Positions 7,852 to 17,576 of a stretch of 22,011 nucleotides of DNA are shown here, piece after piece. Position 1 is the first letter of the stretch, and each line of letters starts with the position of its first letter. Source of the stretch: Globomyces pollinis-pini (taxonomy: Eukaryota > Chytridiomycota > Chytridiomycetes > Rhizophydiales > Globomycetaceae); NCBI GenBank assembly GCA_025399215.1, contig MU621371.1:1-22011 (forward strand), read 5' to 3'. Both the position numbers and the translations under genes were made by a program. The notes beneath the pieces are model-generated. The model had not been told where the DNA came from and made no database searches. It saw nothing but the letters and a program-made list of their open reading frames with translations.

Positions 7852-10634
7852 ATGGCACTCTTTAAAAATGACTACCAAGTAATCATCAGAAAATTTAATT
7901 TAAATAGGGTGGAAGCCATCTAGAAATACTATCAAGGTACCAGAGATTGTTTAATGTTGTTAGTCAGGGTACAACCATCAAGAATTGGAAGTTACGAGGA
8001 GTAAAGAAAATATATCAATCGGATTTAAAAGTATACAAGGCTGCGATTAATAGATAGGGTTCTTGTCATCATGTGGAAGGTTTATAATATCATTGATAAC
8101 GTTGCAAAGGAGGGAAGTTGAATCTACCAAAGAACGATAAATTACATTGTATTTCTTAAGCATAGAATCTAATCGATAGTATATCTATATCAACCATACC
8201 TGCTTTTTCAGTTATACATCACTTCTGGGATGCCAATTTCTATTGAATTGTGTTTGATTGACATGAATAATAATCACAGTAACAATTTATCATTTAATTC
8301 AATAGGAAGATTTTTGATATCAACCAATAACAAAGAAACCAAAACTACAGCGTTACACATATCATGTCCATTTCCGGATCTGATCAAAGGGCAGGTATAG
8401 TTGGTCCCATAACATATAGTGGATGAATGTGTGCTTTGATTTAGTGAATTTGGTAGCTGAAATTTGTGGAATTAATTGTTTTTAGTTGTCAGACAATTTT
8501 AAAGGATTTACATACAAGAGGCTAGATTCAATTGGACTAAATGGAACATTTCGATTAAGAAAAATCTGTACAATCAAAGATCGACCACCAGAAACTCAAA
8601 TGGATAACTATTCAAAATATTCTGATTTCAAATCTATTGTAGAATTACCTAAATCCATTCTTCTACCAAGCGATATATTGAGCAGTACGATAGTCTATGA
8701 TATGCAACGCATTTTACGCATCGAAAATAGGAGCCTTAACACTAATGATGTAATTCCAGCCATTAGTAAATTGGGAATGATCTAATCATTTAGTGGATAG
8801 TCAAACACAACATCCAATTCAAACTCATATAGCGTTTGGTGTAACTACAAAAGGAAAAGCTCCATCAATTTATCATGCTAATCCATTAATTGGTGCTGTT
8901 AGATCAAAAGTAATACATAAATGTACTAATCGTCCAAGTCTAGTATATCCTCTAGGAAAAACACACCTGATCTTCATGTGTTATCTCCAATACACAATGT
9001 TTCAAAAGAATCAAAGCACTCAAAAGTTGAGGTGGTAAAACGTCCAACATCAGTTAAATCCAAACCCCTTGCATCAGTGGTGAAACAATTAGATATCACA
9101 GAGGAAGATGATTTATTTTCTGATGAAGATATTGATGGTATTGAAGAAAAAAATATCAGAGATTTGGAACTAATGGAATTCAAGAAATCATTCATTTCGA
9201 ACGAGAGTAACAACAAAAACGTTCAACATACAACCGAATTGATAAAAAGGCCAGTTGAAGAAGACAAGAAGGAAACAGTATACGAAGATAAAGATATAAG
9301 AGTATCCCCCGATCAATCACCCATTAACTTGCAAGTCGCCGGCATCACTGAACATGTCCAAGCACAGGATTTAACACATAAAGCTTTGGAAGGATTGAGG
9401 GCAATAGATGAGATTGAAGAAGATATTGCTGAATATTCAGAGCAATCCAATACCTCGATGAACAGCTTTAGCAAATTCGACAACCGTGATCTTTTCCCAC
9501 ATAGCATAGATGAAGAAGGTGAAGGCTTTGAAGACAATGTCATACCAGAAGAAATACACTTTACTAATGGCCACAATGCAAACCAGGTGTTAGAGTCGAA
9601 AGTGATTGGAAATGATTCTGATAATAATCGAAGTGGAAAGGAAGAACATATTAATGAACTATCCGATGTTTGCAAATATAATCAAATTAAAACAAGACAA
9701 TCTGATACGGAAGAAGATGATTGTATACCAGAAAATATTTCACCTGAAATAAGCCAATCAACAACTACAACGTACCAAATTCAAAATGAATGCATACTAC
9801 AAACCTTTGAATCAAAACTAGTCCTAGCAGCTGATAACAATACTCCTATGAAAAGCTTTATTCCAAAACGTACAAATATTGTTCGATCTATTTCAAGAAA
9901 TTCGGTTCAATCAGTAACCAAAACTATTAGAAGTATATCAAGACAATCAGTTGATAGTCAATCTTTGAAATTGACTTCATCTGGAGGCGTGATTATGCCG
10001 TCTCAACAAGATTCTGAACAATCCAATGCCAAAAGGCAAGAATCAGTGACAGATACTTATCAGTCAAATTTAACGTTACATAATTATGATACTTTGCATA
10101 AAGAATCTCTGGAGCAGATTTCTGAAATAAAATCCACATCATCGGACAGTACCAAATTGAAAGCAAATATAAAATCTTCAAAAACACCATTAGAATCCAA
10201 AAGAATTGCTCCGGCAGCAGAGCCAAACCAAGAAACAGAAGCACTTAAACCATGGGATATACAGGAAGGGCATCAACTTTTTCAATCTTACTTATCTGAA
10301 ACTGATAGACTATCTCTTGGACCGCCAGCAGATGAAAGTGATGAAGAGCTAAAGCAAAGTATGCAAGAGCGTATCTTAGCCAGATTAGAGGGATACAATA
10401 TGTAATTCAATTTTTATAACAGTTAGGAATCAAATGCCAGTAGATGAGATAACTGATGATATTGAGAAACTTTTTATTTACCAAGAAGATGGATCATCTA
10501 AAACACTAGGTTCACGATATTTACCTATTGATCAAGATGTTGAGGTTTGTTTTGATCAAAACGAACAATGTTATTTCGACCCTACCAATGGTAATTACTA
10601 TGATTTGCAGGATGAAAAGATTACATCAAAATAA
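7852..10634 (+). CDS. CFAP20DC: CFAP20DC homologue: CFAP20 domain plus long acidic disordered region (12 exons, about 823 aa)
   Basis: Exons: 7852-7878, 7908-7936, 7964-8030, 8058-8079, 8110-8148, 8180-8278, 8306-8394, 8420-8452, 8486-8765, 8794-8909, 8939-10401, 10427-10634. Introns are 29, 27, 27, 30, 31, 27, 25, 33, 28, 29 and 25 nt, and all phases fit. The spliced N-terminus (FKNDYQGGSHLEILSSQG, KNWKLRG, LNLPK, FQLYITSG, RRFLISTNNKE, MNVCFDLV, NFKGFTYKRLD, LRKICTIKDRPPET) follows human CFAP20DC (C3orf67) segment by segment as I know it, through residue 175. The rest is acidic, Ser/Asn-rich and probably disordered. The last 60 residues are more ordered, with CYFDPTNGNYYDL (803-815). CFAP20-domain proteins belong to cilia and flagella, so this points to a flagellated stage. 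An AATAAA overlaps the stop codon at 10630. Exon 1 (9 codons) and exon 4 (22 nt) are the least certain. Confidence 0.85.
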
Positions 10635-10751
10635 ATCTCAACTATTTGATAATATACATTTTTATAAAAATACTCAAAGTTTCACTTCAAATATTTACGT
10701 GCTGAAAACTAAAACCAAAAGCATCAAATGTTTTATTCTTTGAGTTTTATT

Positions 10752-12395
10752 CTATTTGATGAATTGAAATTTTTGATCAATTAATTGAAACTTTGCAGTG
10801 TTGGCAAAAGCATCGTCTAATTCACCATTTTTCTGATTAGCTTGTAAAGTTTTGGAAAAGGATGGATCACCAGCTGACATCAATAGTAAAATATCATCAT
10901 CAGATTTCCATTCGATATCCTTGTTCTTCATGACTCCTGCCAGGCAGATCGAGGCCACAACCACAACAATCAGTGCTAGTGGAACAACTGTGGAGTATTT
11001 TATTTGAACGGTATTAAATTGACGACAATAGTTGATTTTTGTGTTTTGGAGTGATTGAGGTTCTAATGCAACTGCACAAAGACCATACTGGAATCTTTTC
11101 TTCAGTCTATCTACTAAATTATCCATCTTCAAAGTCATATTTTTCACACGTTCTTCAAATACATCACCCCAAGTAAACTTAGTTACATATGTTGATGTTG
11201 TTAGAGATTGATATGCATAACAGTTTTTCTCATCACCGATGGGAGATACAGCAGAATCTAGTAAACCGCCTTTGAACAATTCAGGACGCTTCTTTTCAAT
11301 CGTTTCCGCTTGTTTGCTACTTGGGAAAAAACCACTGTCGCTATAATTGGAGTATAAGATTGTTGGAAGAGTCTTTGAAGTCCATTTTTTTTCTTGAAAG
11401 TTATAAATCATGTCAGCAGCGACTATTGAAGCACTAAGTTTGCAGTTAGGGCCAATTTGCATGTCTTCACTACCCAAATCTAAGAATGGTATGTAAACTC
11501 GGCTGACCGAATCTTTTTGCATTACTTTCTCTTCCATCCCATAACCCAAAACAAACTGAGATTGGTCTTCAACTTTAATAGTAGACTTTCCGACTTTAAA
11601 TTCATCCATTAGTCCAGGACTTTTCTTTGAGCTAGAGCTGGAATCGCAATTAATTTCCCCTTGAATGAATGTAATATTTTGGGCTTCAATACGATTAGTG
11701 TTTTGATCTAATATTGGTGGTAACAAGTAAGCAAATTTATTGGCTCCTAAATTCACTTGACTGGCAGAACACCTATCAGTAATGGTACCAATATCTCCAT
11801 TTAATATCTGGGCACTAGTGGACGCTTTAATAAAAGCACCGCCAGATTGAAGAAAACCTGTAGTCTTGAACTTTTCTTTATCTGGATTGAGTCCTGTACT
11901 TAGAGCCACAGACTCGTCTGTACACACCACAGTATCTTTTTTTACGGTGACGGCAAATGGAAATACCATATTCGAGATAGATGCAAATAAGATTAAGTAG
12001 ACAGATAGTTGCATGAGAGAATGTTTGAACCAGATTGATCGCAATCCAAGCAATGATTCAATTCCCCCAGCAGTCCTTACCGTTACAAATTCGTTTACTG
12101 ACATGGGAAAATTGGCAGCCCTCCAGTACGCAACAGTAGCTCGAAAGTACATAATAATATTACCAATACAGAAGACAAACACCCCAGCCAAAACAGAGAG
12201 TATAGCGGAACCGAAATTCTTCAACAAATCGACCGAATCTTCAATCAGTGTAAAAGAACCGATTTTCAATGCCAAATTTAAGGTGGACAAGTATGCCAGT
12301 AGTGGATTTAAAAGAGGTAAGAGTAGCAATATAAACGCAACGACAAACATTCCCGCTATACTGTACGTAATCAAACTTGGAGTATATCTTGCCAT
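10752..12395 (-). CDS. Multi-pass membrane protein of unknown family (547 aa)
   Basis: I do not recognise it. Hydrophobic segments lie at about 9-39 (one or two helices), 63-84, 126-149 and 467-489. Between the third and last is a domain of about 315 residues with scattered cysteines (158, 208 region and later pairs) and several N-x-S/T sites (QNIT, SNYS, KNMT), so it is probably extracellular or lumenal. The C-terminal 58 residues are charged, probably cytosolic, and carry DIEWKSDDDILLLMSAGD. No intron is evident. A TATA-like element lies about 40 bases upstream of the start. Two minus-strand AATAAA elements, at 10746-10751 and 10732-10737, follow the stop. The gene is convergent with the CFAP20DC homologue, 117 bp apart. 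Confidence 0.75.
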   Translation of the reverse strand: MARYTPSLITYSIAGMFVVAFILLLLPLLNPLLAYLSTLNLALKIGSFTLIEDSVDLLKNFGSAILSVLAGVFVFCIGNIIMYFRATVAYWRAANFPMSVNEFVTVRTAGGIESLLGLRSIWFKHSLMQLSVYLILFASISNMVFPFAVTVKKDTVVCTDESVALSTGLNPDKEKFKTTGFLQSGGAFIKASTSAQILNGDIGTITDRCSASQVNLGANKFAYLLPPILDQNTNRIEAQNITFIQGEINCDSSSSSKKSPGLMDEFKVGKSTIKVEDQSQFVLGYGMEEKVMQKDSVSRVYIPFLDLGSEDMQIGPNCKLSASIVAADMIYNFQEKKWTSKTLPTILYSNYSDSGFFPSSKQAETIEKKRPELFKGGLLDSAVSPIGDEKNCYAYQSLTTSTYVTKFTWGDVFEERVKNMTLKMDNLVDRLKKRFQYGLCAVALEPQSLQNTKINYCRQFNTVQIKYSTVVPLALIVVVVASICLAGVMKNKDIEWKSDDDILLLMSAGDPSFSKTLQANQKNGELDDAFANTAKFQLIDQKFQFIK

Positions 12396-12964
12396 TGTAG
12401 TATCAAATTGTGGCAGTCATGTTTTTCTTACCTTTTTATAACAGTTGCTGCACTTTGTTGGGGATCAGAGCAACACCTTCGTTTCAAACACAAACGAGGA
12501 TTTCTTCTAGCAGAGCTTGGCTCATTTTTGAAAGTGATACCTTTGTAGTTTTATCTATTCAATAAGTTCTGCAAGAGAGTAAGTAGTACATTGCATACTA
12601 ATGGAAATCTCTATATAATTCTAGTACCGGTGGGCACTTAATCATATAGAGTTGCTGTCTCTGATGATCACATTAAACACTTCTTGCGTTCAGTTTGGTA
12701 CTGCATATTATTCATATGAGTATTGTATCCACAGTCTTATTGTTCACTTATCGGTGTGTGGCTGAAACATTTGAACAGGGTCCCACCATTCAAGAAAGAG
12801 ATCCCTGTATTTTTAATGCACCGCAAAGAAAAGGAAGAAAAGGGAGATGATTTATGTCAGCTAAAATATAAATCCTATTATCAAGAAGTCTAAACAAGTA
12901 TTTAATCAACGCTCATCATCCAATCACTCTATTTTTATTTGAGCATAGCGATCAATCAACACTA
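12396..12964. other. Gene-less stretch upstream of the 547-aa membrane protein gene
   Basis: About 570 bases lie between two minus-strand genes. A minus-strand AATAAA at 12934-12939 serves the gene to the right. A short open stretch on the minus strand near 12525-12485 (MSQALLEEILVCV then stop) could be an upstream reading frame or noise. I see no repeat or RNA gene. Confidence 0.4.
12432..12440 (-). promoter_or_regulatory. TATA-like element before the membrane protein gene
   Basis: Reads TATAAAAAG on the minus strand, about 37-45 bases before the start codon at 12395. A similar element sits at a similar distance before the HMG-box gene. In so AT-rich a sequence this is weak evidence. Confidence 0.3.
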
Positions 12965-15058
12965 TCAAGCTTTGACACTAGCCCTTTTAACACCTTTATC
13001 ATCAGTTCCTCCAACAGTCTTTGACCTGCGCCGTGTCTTCGGTCGCTTCTTGCTGTAGTAATATGTATACTCACACACCATACAATCACCAGATGGTCGG
13101 GATTTGGGGTACGTGGGTGAATATAATGTCCATACAGATTTTCCATTGAGTTCTTTGACAGATTTTCTTAGTGCGGCTGATGCATTTGGTGGGATTCGAA
13201 CAGGTACTAATGGTGAATTTATTGATACAGATGTGCCGGCATTTGCTCGTTTTTTCTTGGATCGGCGTTTGTTGACAATTACATCGTCTTTGGTCACTGG
13301 GGTTACTGGTTTAGTTGGCATATTCTCTTTTGCTTCGGATACACTATCAGCTGGAATTACAGGTATTGGACCTTCAGGTGATGGTACAACATTCACTTTT
13401 GGCGTACGAAACAAAAAATCTTTAGTGGCCATACTAAACTTTGACATGGTTGATAAAACAGGCTTTCCTTTCAATTCTGGGTTGACTTCCACTGGCTTCG
13501 TTTTTACAATTATCTTTGGTGTGTATGTTTTCATTAAAAAGCTGCGTTTGGGACTGCGTGTTTTACCTTTTAACCAACCACTCATTGGAACTTGATCTTT
13601 GACGTCATGGTCCGGCTTTGCAGCATTTCCAACAGTATCAAATTTAGGGGTTTGAGTCGCATCTGAGGAGAGAGAGCTCTTGTTTGCTAGTGGGATAGCC
13701 TTGGTAAACACAGGGAGGTTTTTGTTAGATGTTGCGGCGTTCACGCCAAACGTAGGTACGGGTTTAAGTGGTTGAATGCCATTGGTTTTAGAGATTGGAA
13801 CTGTTTGGGTAGATTGTACATTCTTACCAAGAATGGGAGCGTTTTGAAGATTGTTTGGAGGCGGATAAGTCTTGCCGAACACTGAAACATTTTGGTGGGG
13901 TGTTGTAACATTCTTTCCAAGAGGTGAAGTATGTTTCTCCGACACCGAACTATCATGCTTTGGGGGAGGAACATTCTTTGCAAACACATGTGCATTCTGG
14001 CTTGGAGCAGTGGTCATATTATCTGATGAAGATTTAACAAACGTTTGGCCCACATTACTAGATTCTTGATTAACAACTGATGGGACGCTAGAAATCACGT
14101 CTTTCAACCCCAATTTTTGTTTGATATGCTTATACGCTTGTTGTCCTTTAATATTATTATCAAACTCGGTCTGCAATCGCTCATGAAGTTTTTGAATTTG
14201 TAAATCAAATTCATGTTTAGAAATAGTACCATGTTCAAGTATTTGATTTCTATTCTTATCCAGATGAGATTGAAATTCTTGATCAGTTAATGGAATATTA
14301 AAATCAGCATATCTCTTTTCCATTTGATTCAGAAATTCTTGAAATGGTAGTGCTAGTGCAGCCTCATCTTCAGGGGATAGATTGAGTGATTTAAGAATTT
14401 CAATGCTTTCTTTGATAGTTTGATTGGCAAATACATTGGTGAGCATTGGGGTTGAGGTTGATGCTGGGGAGGAGGTCGGTTTAAAAGGTGAATTAGGCGG
14501 TTTTTTAAATGTTGGTGATATGATTTTACGATTGGCTGGTACATGCTTTGATTTTTGGAAATTCGGTACGGTGAAAACGAATGAATTTGGTTTGTTGTTT
14601 GGTTTCTCATAGGATGGTAATTTTGGTATTTCATTGCTTTGTGATGAACGCTAATATATTAGAACATGTAAAAAGGTTACCTCTTGGTTTATTGTATCTT
14701 TGAATAACGCTTGAACATCTACCATATTTTCGGGATATTTCGTTTTTGGTTCCATTTGCAATTCACCATTAATCATGGTAGCTTGGAATTGAGTTGAATG
14801 TTGAATAGCTTTCATGTCGCGTTTATCAACAGAATTATCAATTGTTTTTGGTTTCATAACATTGCCAAACCCTTCCATCATTTTTGTATCATGCGAGTCA
14901 AATTCATCAAATGTAGCATTATTATCTAGTCCAAGTTCTGCTCTATCCATTTGAGTTTGAACTGTTCTCGTAGGAGCGAAGTCAACTTTACGGTCTCCTC
15001 TTGGACTATTGTCAATGACTGTTTGTGACGAGACTTCTTGTGATTGTTTTTGTCCCAT
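12965..15058 (-). CDS. Low-complexity protein with N-myristoylation signal and FGKN-like repeats (687 aa)
   Basis: Exons 15058-14681 and 14650-12965. I do not recognise the family. The N-terminus MGQKQSQE fits the N-myristoylation rule (Gly2, Ser6), so attachment to a membrane is plausible. After an acidic region comes a Pro/Ser/Asn-rich stretch, then a charged, probably coiled region (about 205-310: ESIEILKSLNLSPEDEAAL, NQMEKRYADFN, IQKLHERLQTEFDN). Residues 348-452 hold about six degenerate repeats. Beyond these are basic, Pro-rich segments (KGKTRSPKRS, RRSKKKRA) and a very basic end (SKKRPKTRRRSK). Such composition suits a scaffold or cytoskeleton-linked protein; that is inference. A GTGAGT...TACAG segment of 22 nt near 13050-13075 could be one more intron and would replace the C-terminus. 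Confidence 0.7.
13673..13987 (-). repeat. Degenerate protein repeats around FGKN-x-PPP
   Basis: Six units are visible: VFAKNVPPPK, PLGKNVTTPH, VFGKTYPPPN, ILGKNVQSTQ, TFGVNAATSN and VFTKAIPLAN, spaced roughly 13-27 residues apart. The DNA copies have diverged, so this is an old or selected repeat and not a recent tandem duplication. Confidence 0.6.
14651..14680 (-). other. 30-nt intron in the myristoylation-signal gene
   Basis: GTAACC donor, TTCTAAT branch-like motif, ATTAG acceptor. It joins TINQE to RSSQSNEIPKLP in phase 0 and connects two long frames with the same low-complexity style. It is a multiple of three, but reading through meets a TAG. Confidence 0.75.
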
Positions 15059-15243
15059 AACTGTCTTCTGTCTAACTGGTTTTTAAAGTAAACTTTTCAA
15101 ACAAATTCTCGCGTTTATTTGGTTAATTGCTGAAATTTAGAATCAACATGAAAGTAAACATAAAAAACTCAGTACACTTTTACACTGAATCTGTTTGATC
15201 GATATTTATTATATGCATATAAAGAGACTAATTGGTTTAAAAA

Positions 15244-16541
15244 TTAACTGATAACGAATGATTTCGCTTTCAAACAAGCTATACGTAACTCTTTTTCAAT
15301 ATCCAAATTATTCAACTTTATATCAATGGCATTCACCAATAGTTGAACATGATAAGGATTAACAGGGCCACCTGCCATTAACCATAAAATAAAATACCAG
15401 CATATAATACAAAGTCACCAATAGTTTTCAAAATCAAAATAATAGCTTTATCATTTTTACAAGTATTGATCATAGTGATTAGCAATGGCAATATAGAATC
15501 CATATATTTGTGAAAGGATGAACCTATCACCATTGAAACTTTTCCTAAAACCTTCAAAACGTTTATGATTAATTTATCAATCAATTGATGATAATTCACT
15601 TGATGACTATTCAACACCACATTTGAATGATCATCATCTAAATTTAATTGTGTTAGTAAATCGTGAGCTTGAGAGAATTGTTCAACCAACATATACATTA
15701 AATAATCCACATGATCAGAACGATCCAATAATGTTTCATCGAATTTCAATATACTGCCGACCAATTCATTCAAATGTGATTGAATTATTAGATGATGTTG
15801 TAGATGTGATGGTTGTGAAATATGTTGAATGGATTTGGTATAATCAATCACAATATAATAGAATTGGTTGATGGTTATTAAATGATTCAACGATGAACGT
15901 TTGATTAATTGCATTATCGTTTTTAATATATATACTTTCATCTCCACCAATTCAAAATCAATCCTATAAAAATATCAATTTACCACAATAAATCTACCTG
16001 ACAAAACAATCCCATAAATGATTCAGAATAGAATTAAAAAATGGTGATAGTTTACAATCCAAATCGGTATCGTTTGTGGTTCCAAAATGTTGAATTAAAT
16101 GATTGATTGATTTAATTGAGTTTAAACTACATTGAATATCAGTTGAATATAAATTCTGTAAGATTCGCTCGAGTATTTCTGATATTGGTAATGGATTACA
16201 AATTGGCAGAGAACATATTAATGACAATAAGGAAGCGCAAGTTCGTTGAAGAGAGGGATCATTTGAAAGATTCAGAATAAATGGTAAAACCTAATGATTA
16301 CAATTAAATCAAATACTGATTTCAATTGAGAATCATCCAAGTTTTCTACTGTTGAATGAGTAGGTATTTTTGGCTCTGGGCAGACGACGGATGTCTGGTG
16401 GTCAAGCAATGAACCCAAAACCAGTAGAAACGAATGGAATTCATTTAGTAAAGAGTTGGCATGATTCAATTCAATTTCTTTTGCTTCTAAGTAAACTTTT
16501 AACTGTGAATTTTCTAGCTCCAATTCGTTCTGTTTTGCCAT
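15244..16541 (-). CDS. Helical, HEAT/ARM-like protein with N-terminal coiled coil (four exons, 403 aa)
   Basis: Exons 16541-16317, 16290-15998, 15963-15398 and 15371-15244. The start MAKQNELELENSQ opens a coiled coil of about 30 residues. The rest is a series of amphipathic helix pairs typical of HEAT or armadillo repeats: VLPFILNLSNDPSLQRTCAS, ILERILQNLYS, INHLIQHFG, and, best, LGKVSMVIGSSFHKYMDSIL followed by LLITMINTCKNDKAIILILK and a closing LRIACLKAKSFVIS. I could not name the family; the C-terminal part recalls importin-type repeats but is too short for a karyopherin. An upstream open segment (DFELEIVDHIQIIL, near 16600) may be a further exon. A minus-strand AATAAA is at 15205-15210. 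Confidence 0.65.
15372..15397 (-). other. 26-nt intron 3 of the HEAT-like gene
   Basis: GTATTT donor, GGTTAAT branch-like motif, GGCAG acceptor. It joins FVLYAG to GPVNPYHVQLL in phase 1. Confidence 0.75.
15964..15997 (-). other. 34-nt intron 2 of the HEAT-like gene
   Basis: GTAGAT donor and TTTTTATAG acceptor. It joins LWDCFV-R to IDFELVEMK in phase 2. It is the longest intron I resolved in the window. Confidence 0.7.
16291..16316 (-). other. 26-nt intron 1 of the HEAT-like gene
   Basis: GTATTT donor, GTAATC branch-like motif, ATTAG acceptor. It joins SQLKS to VLPFILNLS in phase 0; unspliced, the frame closes nine codons later. Confidence 0.7.
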
Positions 16542-16914
16542 GTCCAACCACTGAACCTCAAAGAAATTTTCAAAGAATTATCTGGATATGGTCCACAATT
16601 TCAAGTTCAAAGTCAGTTATATAGCTAATAATTGATTTATTAACTTATTAATTTGGACTCAGGTTCCGAATGGATAGGACAGAGTCGCGTTGGAAATATC
16701 AAGTGATGGATATGTGAAAATCAATAATAATAGTATGTTTACTAACAGCAATTAATAATGATCCTGTTTAGAGACATTGAACTATCTGGTAATTAACTGT
16801 ATCCAAAGTCATTGTTCAATACTGAAATCTTGGAATGATTTCTTAATGAATATATCAAGTTTAATATGATTCTATTTGCGTGAACTTCTTCACACCGTGA
16901 AGTGACAAACTATA
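16542..16914. other. Intergenic stretch between the HEAT-like gene and a possible plus-strand gene
   Basis: This is probably the shared upstream region of a divergent pair. On the minus strand near 16635-16590 an open segment preceded by an acceptor-like TTATTAG may be an extra 5' exon of the HEAT-like gene. I see nothing else. Confidence 0.3.
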
Positions 16915-17007
16915 ATGTTTTATGTCATTTATGGAGTGAAAAATTCAAGGTATCATGATTCATGATCCCATTACTAACCATCGTTTCATACAGATTATTA
17001 TTCTGTC

Positions 17008-17217
17008 ATGTTACTGCACAATATCCAAATCACAAAGACAGTAGAAAATAATGCCACATCCTCTATAATAAACACACTGGGCCTTGAAACATCCAAAAGT
17101 ATGCAGGGTGAAAAAAAGAGTGAACTACACAGCAATCGCCCAAGTATTGATTCGGAACACAGATATATTTACCGCTGGATTTCAATCATCCATGACAGTA
17201 GAACTCTGTTGGGATAA
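17008..17217 (+). CDS. Possible exon of an unresolved plus-strand gene
   Basis: The frame is hydrophilic and Ser/Asn-rich, ending RYIYRWISIIHDSRTLLG. It is not recognised. A good intron end precedes it: GTATCA at 16950, TTACTAAC, CATACAG at 16993 (44 nt), following a short open stretch from an ATG at 16915 (MFYVIYGVKNS). That reading enters a different frame from this one, so another intron would be needed (for example 28 nt starting with GTTACTG). I could not build one consistent gene. An AATAAA at 17515-17520 supports a plus-strand transcript ending nearby. Confidence 0.25.
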   Translation: MLLHNIQITKTVENNATSSIINTLGLETSKSMQGEKKSELHSNRPSIDSEHRYIYRWISIIHDSRTLLG

Positions 17218-17282
17218 ACTGAATCAATCACGTCAAGACAAATAGATACCATCAGTAAAATGAAAAAAGAATGTGAACGGGC

Positions 17283-17486
17283 ATGCTTGATATTGTGATT
17301 GGTACCTCAACTCATTGTATTTTTGCCTTTGAAATATTCTCCGATTCATTTTACCAACCAAAAAACAGCCTACCAACGATTAAGGTGGTACACAACCACA
17401 GAAACGTGCTTTTTAGGGAGTTTCTGCAAGGCCATGTTAATGGTGTTGAAACACCATCGAAAAACAATACAAATTCAATATTTTAA
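17283..17486 (+). CDS. Possible 3' exon or short gene of unknown function
   Basis: Sixty-seven residues, mixed hydrophobic then polar (DIVIGTSTHCIFAFEIFSD, NSLPTIKVVHNHRNVLF), with no recognised family. An overlapping frame (17299-17505) is equally open, so the true frame is unclear. The frame closes 28 bases before an AATAAA at 17515. No convincing splice acceptor precedes it. Confidence 0.2.
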   Translation: MLDIVIGTSTHCIFAFEIFSDSFYQPKNSLPTIKVVHNHRNVLFREFLQGHVNGVETPSKNNTNSIF

Positions 17487-17576
17487 TCACGTTGCATTTG
17501 GATAATAACCAAAAAATAAAATTCATAAAGAGTAGAGATGTTATTGAATTCAGTAGTTCGATTTATTTACAATACA

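Noticed and set aside
12485..12525. Minus-strand MSQALLEEILVCV as a first exon of the 547-aa membrane protein gene
   Set aside because: No splice combination I tried joined it in frame, and the gene has a good start at 12395.
13050..13075. A 22-nt GTGAGT...TACAG intron near the end of the repeat protein gene
   Set aside because: Shorter than all supported introns, and the unspliced basic C-terminus is plausible. Kept only as a note in that entry.
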